The notes under the pieces were generated by a model, which worked only from the letters and a program-made list of their open reading frames with translations, made no database searches and was not told the DNA's origin. From contig VGPD01000003.1 of the NCBI GenBank assembly GCA_016875635.1, forward strand, positions 1-64,000: a stretch of 64,000 nucleotides of DNA, in the 5' to 3' direction. Below, piece after piece: positions 63,528 through 64,000 of the stretch; the stretch's first letter is position 1; each line of letters begins with the position of its first letter. The DNA comes from Chloroflexota bacterium (GTDB lineage: Bacteria; Chloroflexota; Dehalococcoidia; UBA2979). A program made the translations under genes and the position numbers.

Positions 63528-63797
63528 ATGGCTGAACACGAAGACGGAGACGAGGGAGAGCGCGAGACGCCGGTCACGCCACGCGAATTGCTGCGTGGCG
63601 CACTGGTGGACGGCGCCGACCCTCGGTTCCCGCGCTGGCTCCCTCTCCCCGGGGCCATCCTCGCGGCCGGCTGGGCGGGCTATCAGACAGCGTCGGTGGA
63701 CGCGGGGTTCATCACCACGCTCCTCTGGCCCGGCGTCGCGATCTTCCTGCTCGTGACGGTCGCCGCCTGGTTCGGCTGGCAGCTGGAGATCGACTAG
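63528..63797 (+). CDS. Small membrane protein, unknown function
   Basis: 89 aa with an acidic N-terminus (MAEHEDGDEGERETP) and two hydrophobic helices (about 40-58 and 63-85). No family recognised. It precedes holA and may be co-transcribed with it. Confidence 0.65.
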   Translation: MAEHEDGDEGERETPVTPRELLRGALVDGADPRFPRWLPLPGAILAAGWAGYQTASVDAGFITTLLWPGVAIFLLVTVAAWFGWQLEID

Positions 63798-63837
63798 CGC
63801 GCGACATCGATGTCGCCGCGCGCACGGGGAGACGCTG

Positions 63838-64000
63838 GTGCCGCTGCACATCATCTACGGCGACGACGAATTCACCGCGTCCGAGGCGCTCGCCGCGTTG
63901 AAGCGAGCGCTGGACAGGGATGGCTCGCTCGCCGCGAACACCACCGTGCTGGCCGCCCGCGGACTCACGCCCTCCACGCTGCTCCAGCACGCCGCCGCGC
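63838..64000 (+). CDS. holA: DNA polymerase III delta subunit, N-terminus (3'-truncated)
   Basis: GTG 63838, then PLHIIYGDDEFTASEALAAL, which matches the start of HolA (clamp-loader delta, YxxYGxDxF). The remainder runs off the window. Only 54 residues are visible, so the call rests on the N-terminal motif. Confidence 0.75.
   Translation, partial: MPLHIIYGDDEFTASEALAALKRALDRDGSLAANTTVLAARGLTPSTLLQHAAA

Overview
The window is 64 kb of very GC-rich bacterial chromosome (strong G/C third-position bias, many GTG starts). It carries ordinary housekeeping and catabolic genes and no rRNA, recognisable tRNA, prophage, insertion sequence or CRISPR array. The combination of coenzyme F420 genes (npdG, cofE), cobalamin tail assembly (cobT-cobS-cobU), a citramalate route to isoleucine, EtfBA with a membrane Fe-S partner, many acyl-CoA/SDR genes, csrA and many leaderless-looking promoters (a TANNNT box 6-7 nt before the start codon) suggests a Chloroflexota-like bacterium (Dehalococcoidia or Thermomicrobia relatives). 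An actinobacterium cannot be excluded. This is inference from gene content, not from a marker gene.

Layout. 1-6.4 kb: the end of an MBL-fold hydrolase, a structured gene-free stretch closed by a strong hairpin, a NorD/CbbO-type VWA protein with its CbbQ/NorQ AAA+ partner, and a dephospho-CoA kinase with a long Ala-Lys-Lys-Pro repeat tail. 6.7-15.1 kb (minus strand): an acyl-CoA/electron-transfer block with etfB, etfA, a membrane Fe-S oxidoreductase, an acyl-CoA synthetase, two enoyl-CoA hydratases and a tandem pair of small paralogous proteins. 15.2-18.3 kb (plus): an SDR, small membrane/unknown proteins and a lipoprotein gene broken by an in-frame TAG. 18.3-23.0 kb (minus): an RDD protein, four consecutive SDR genes alternating between intact and degenerate active sites, and uppP. 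23.2-29.6 kb: hicAB, a TRIC-like channel, a 2-hydroxy-acid oxidase, an SDR ending prematurely at TAA, a VOC protein, and a GcvT-like/MBL pair.

29.8-48.0 kb is mainly the branched-chain amino acid region: ilvE, then ilvB-ilvN-ilvC-leuA-leuC-leuD-(APH-like kinase)-leuB, and further on cimA. Two very short leader ORFs (before ilvB and cimA) lie beside leaderless promoters, are rich in Leu/Val or Val/Ile codons and are followed by hairpins; a third Leu-rich ORF sits between ilvC and leuA. Together they look like a ribosome-mediated attenuation network. With ilvBNC, leuCDB and cimA the cell can make valine, leucine and isoleucine except for ilvD, which is not in the window. A Fic protein with a good promoter and a Nudix hydrolase are inserted between leuB and cimA.

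48.0-64.0 kb: a sensor kinase/response regulator pair, csrA, a zinc-ribbon protein, cobT-cobS-cobU, an HtrA-type protease, an enoyl-CoA hydratase, a lipoprotein that is a trypsin-fold pseudo-protease, a NMT1/TauA-type ABC importer, npdG-cofE, an MFS transporter, a small membrane protein, and the 5' end of holA (DNA polymerase III delta). Several convergent gene pairs overlap at their stop codons.
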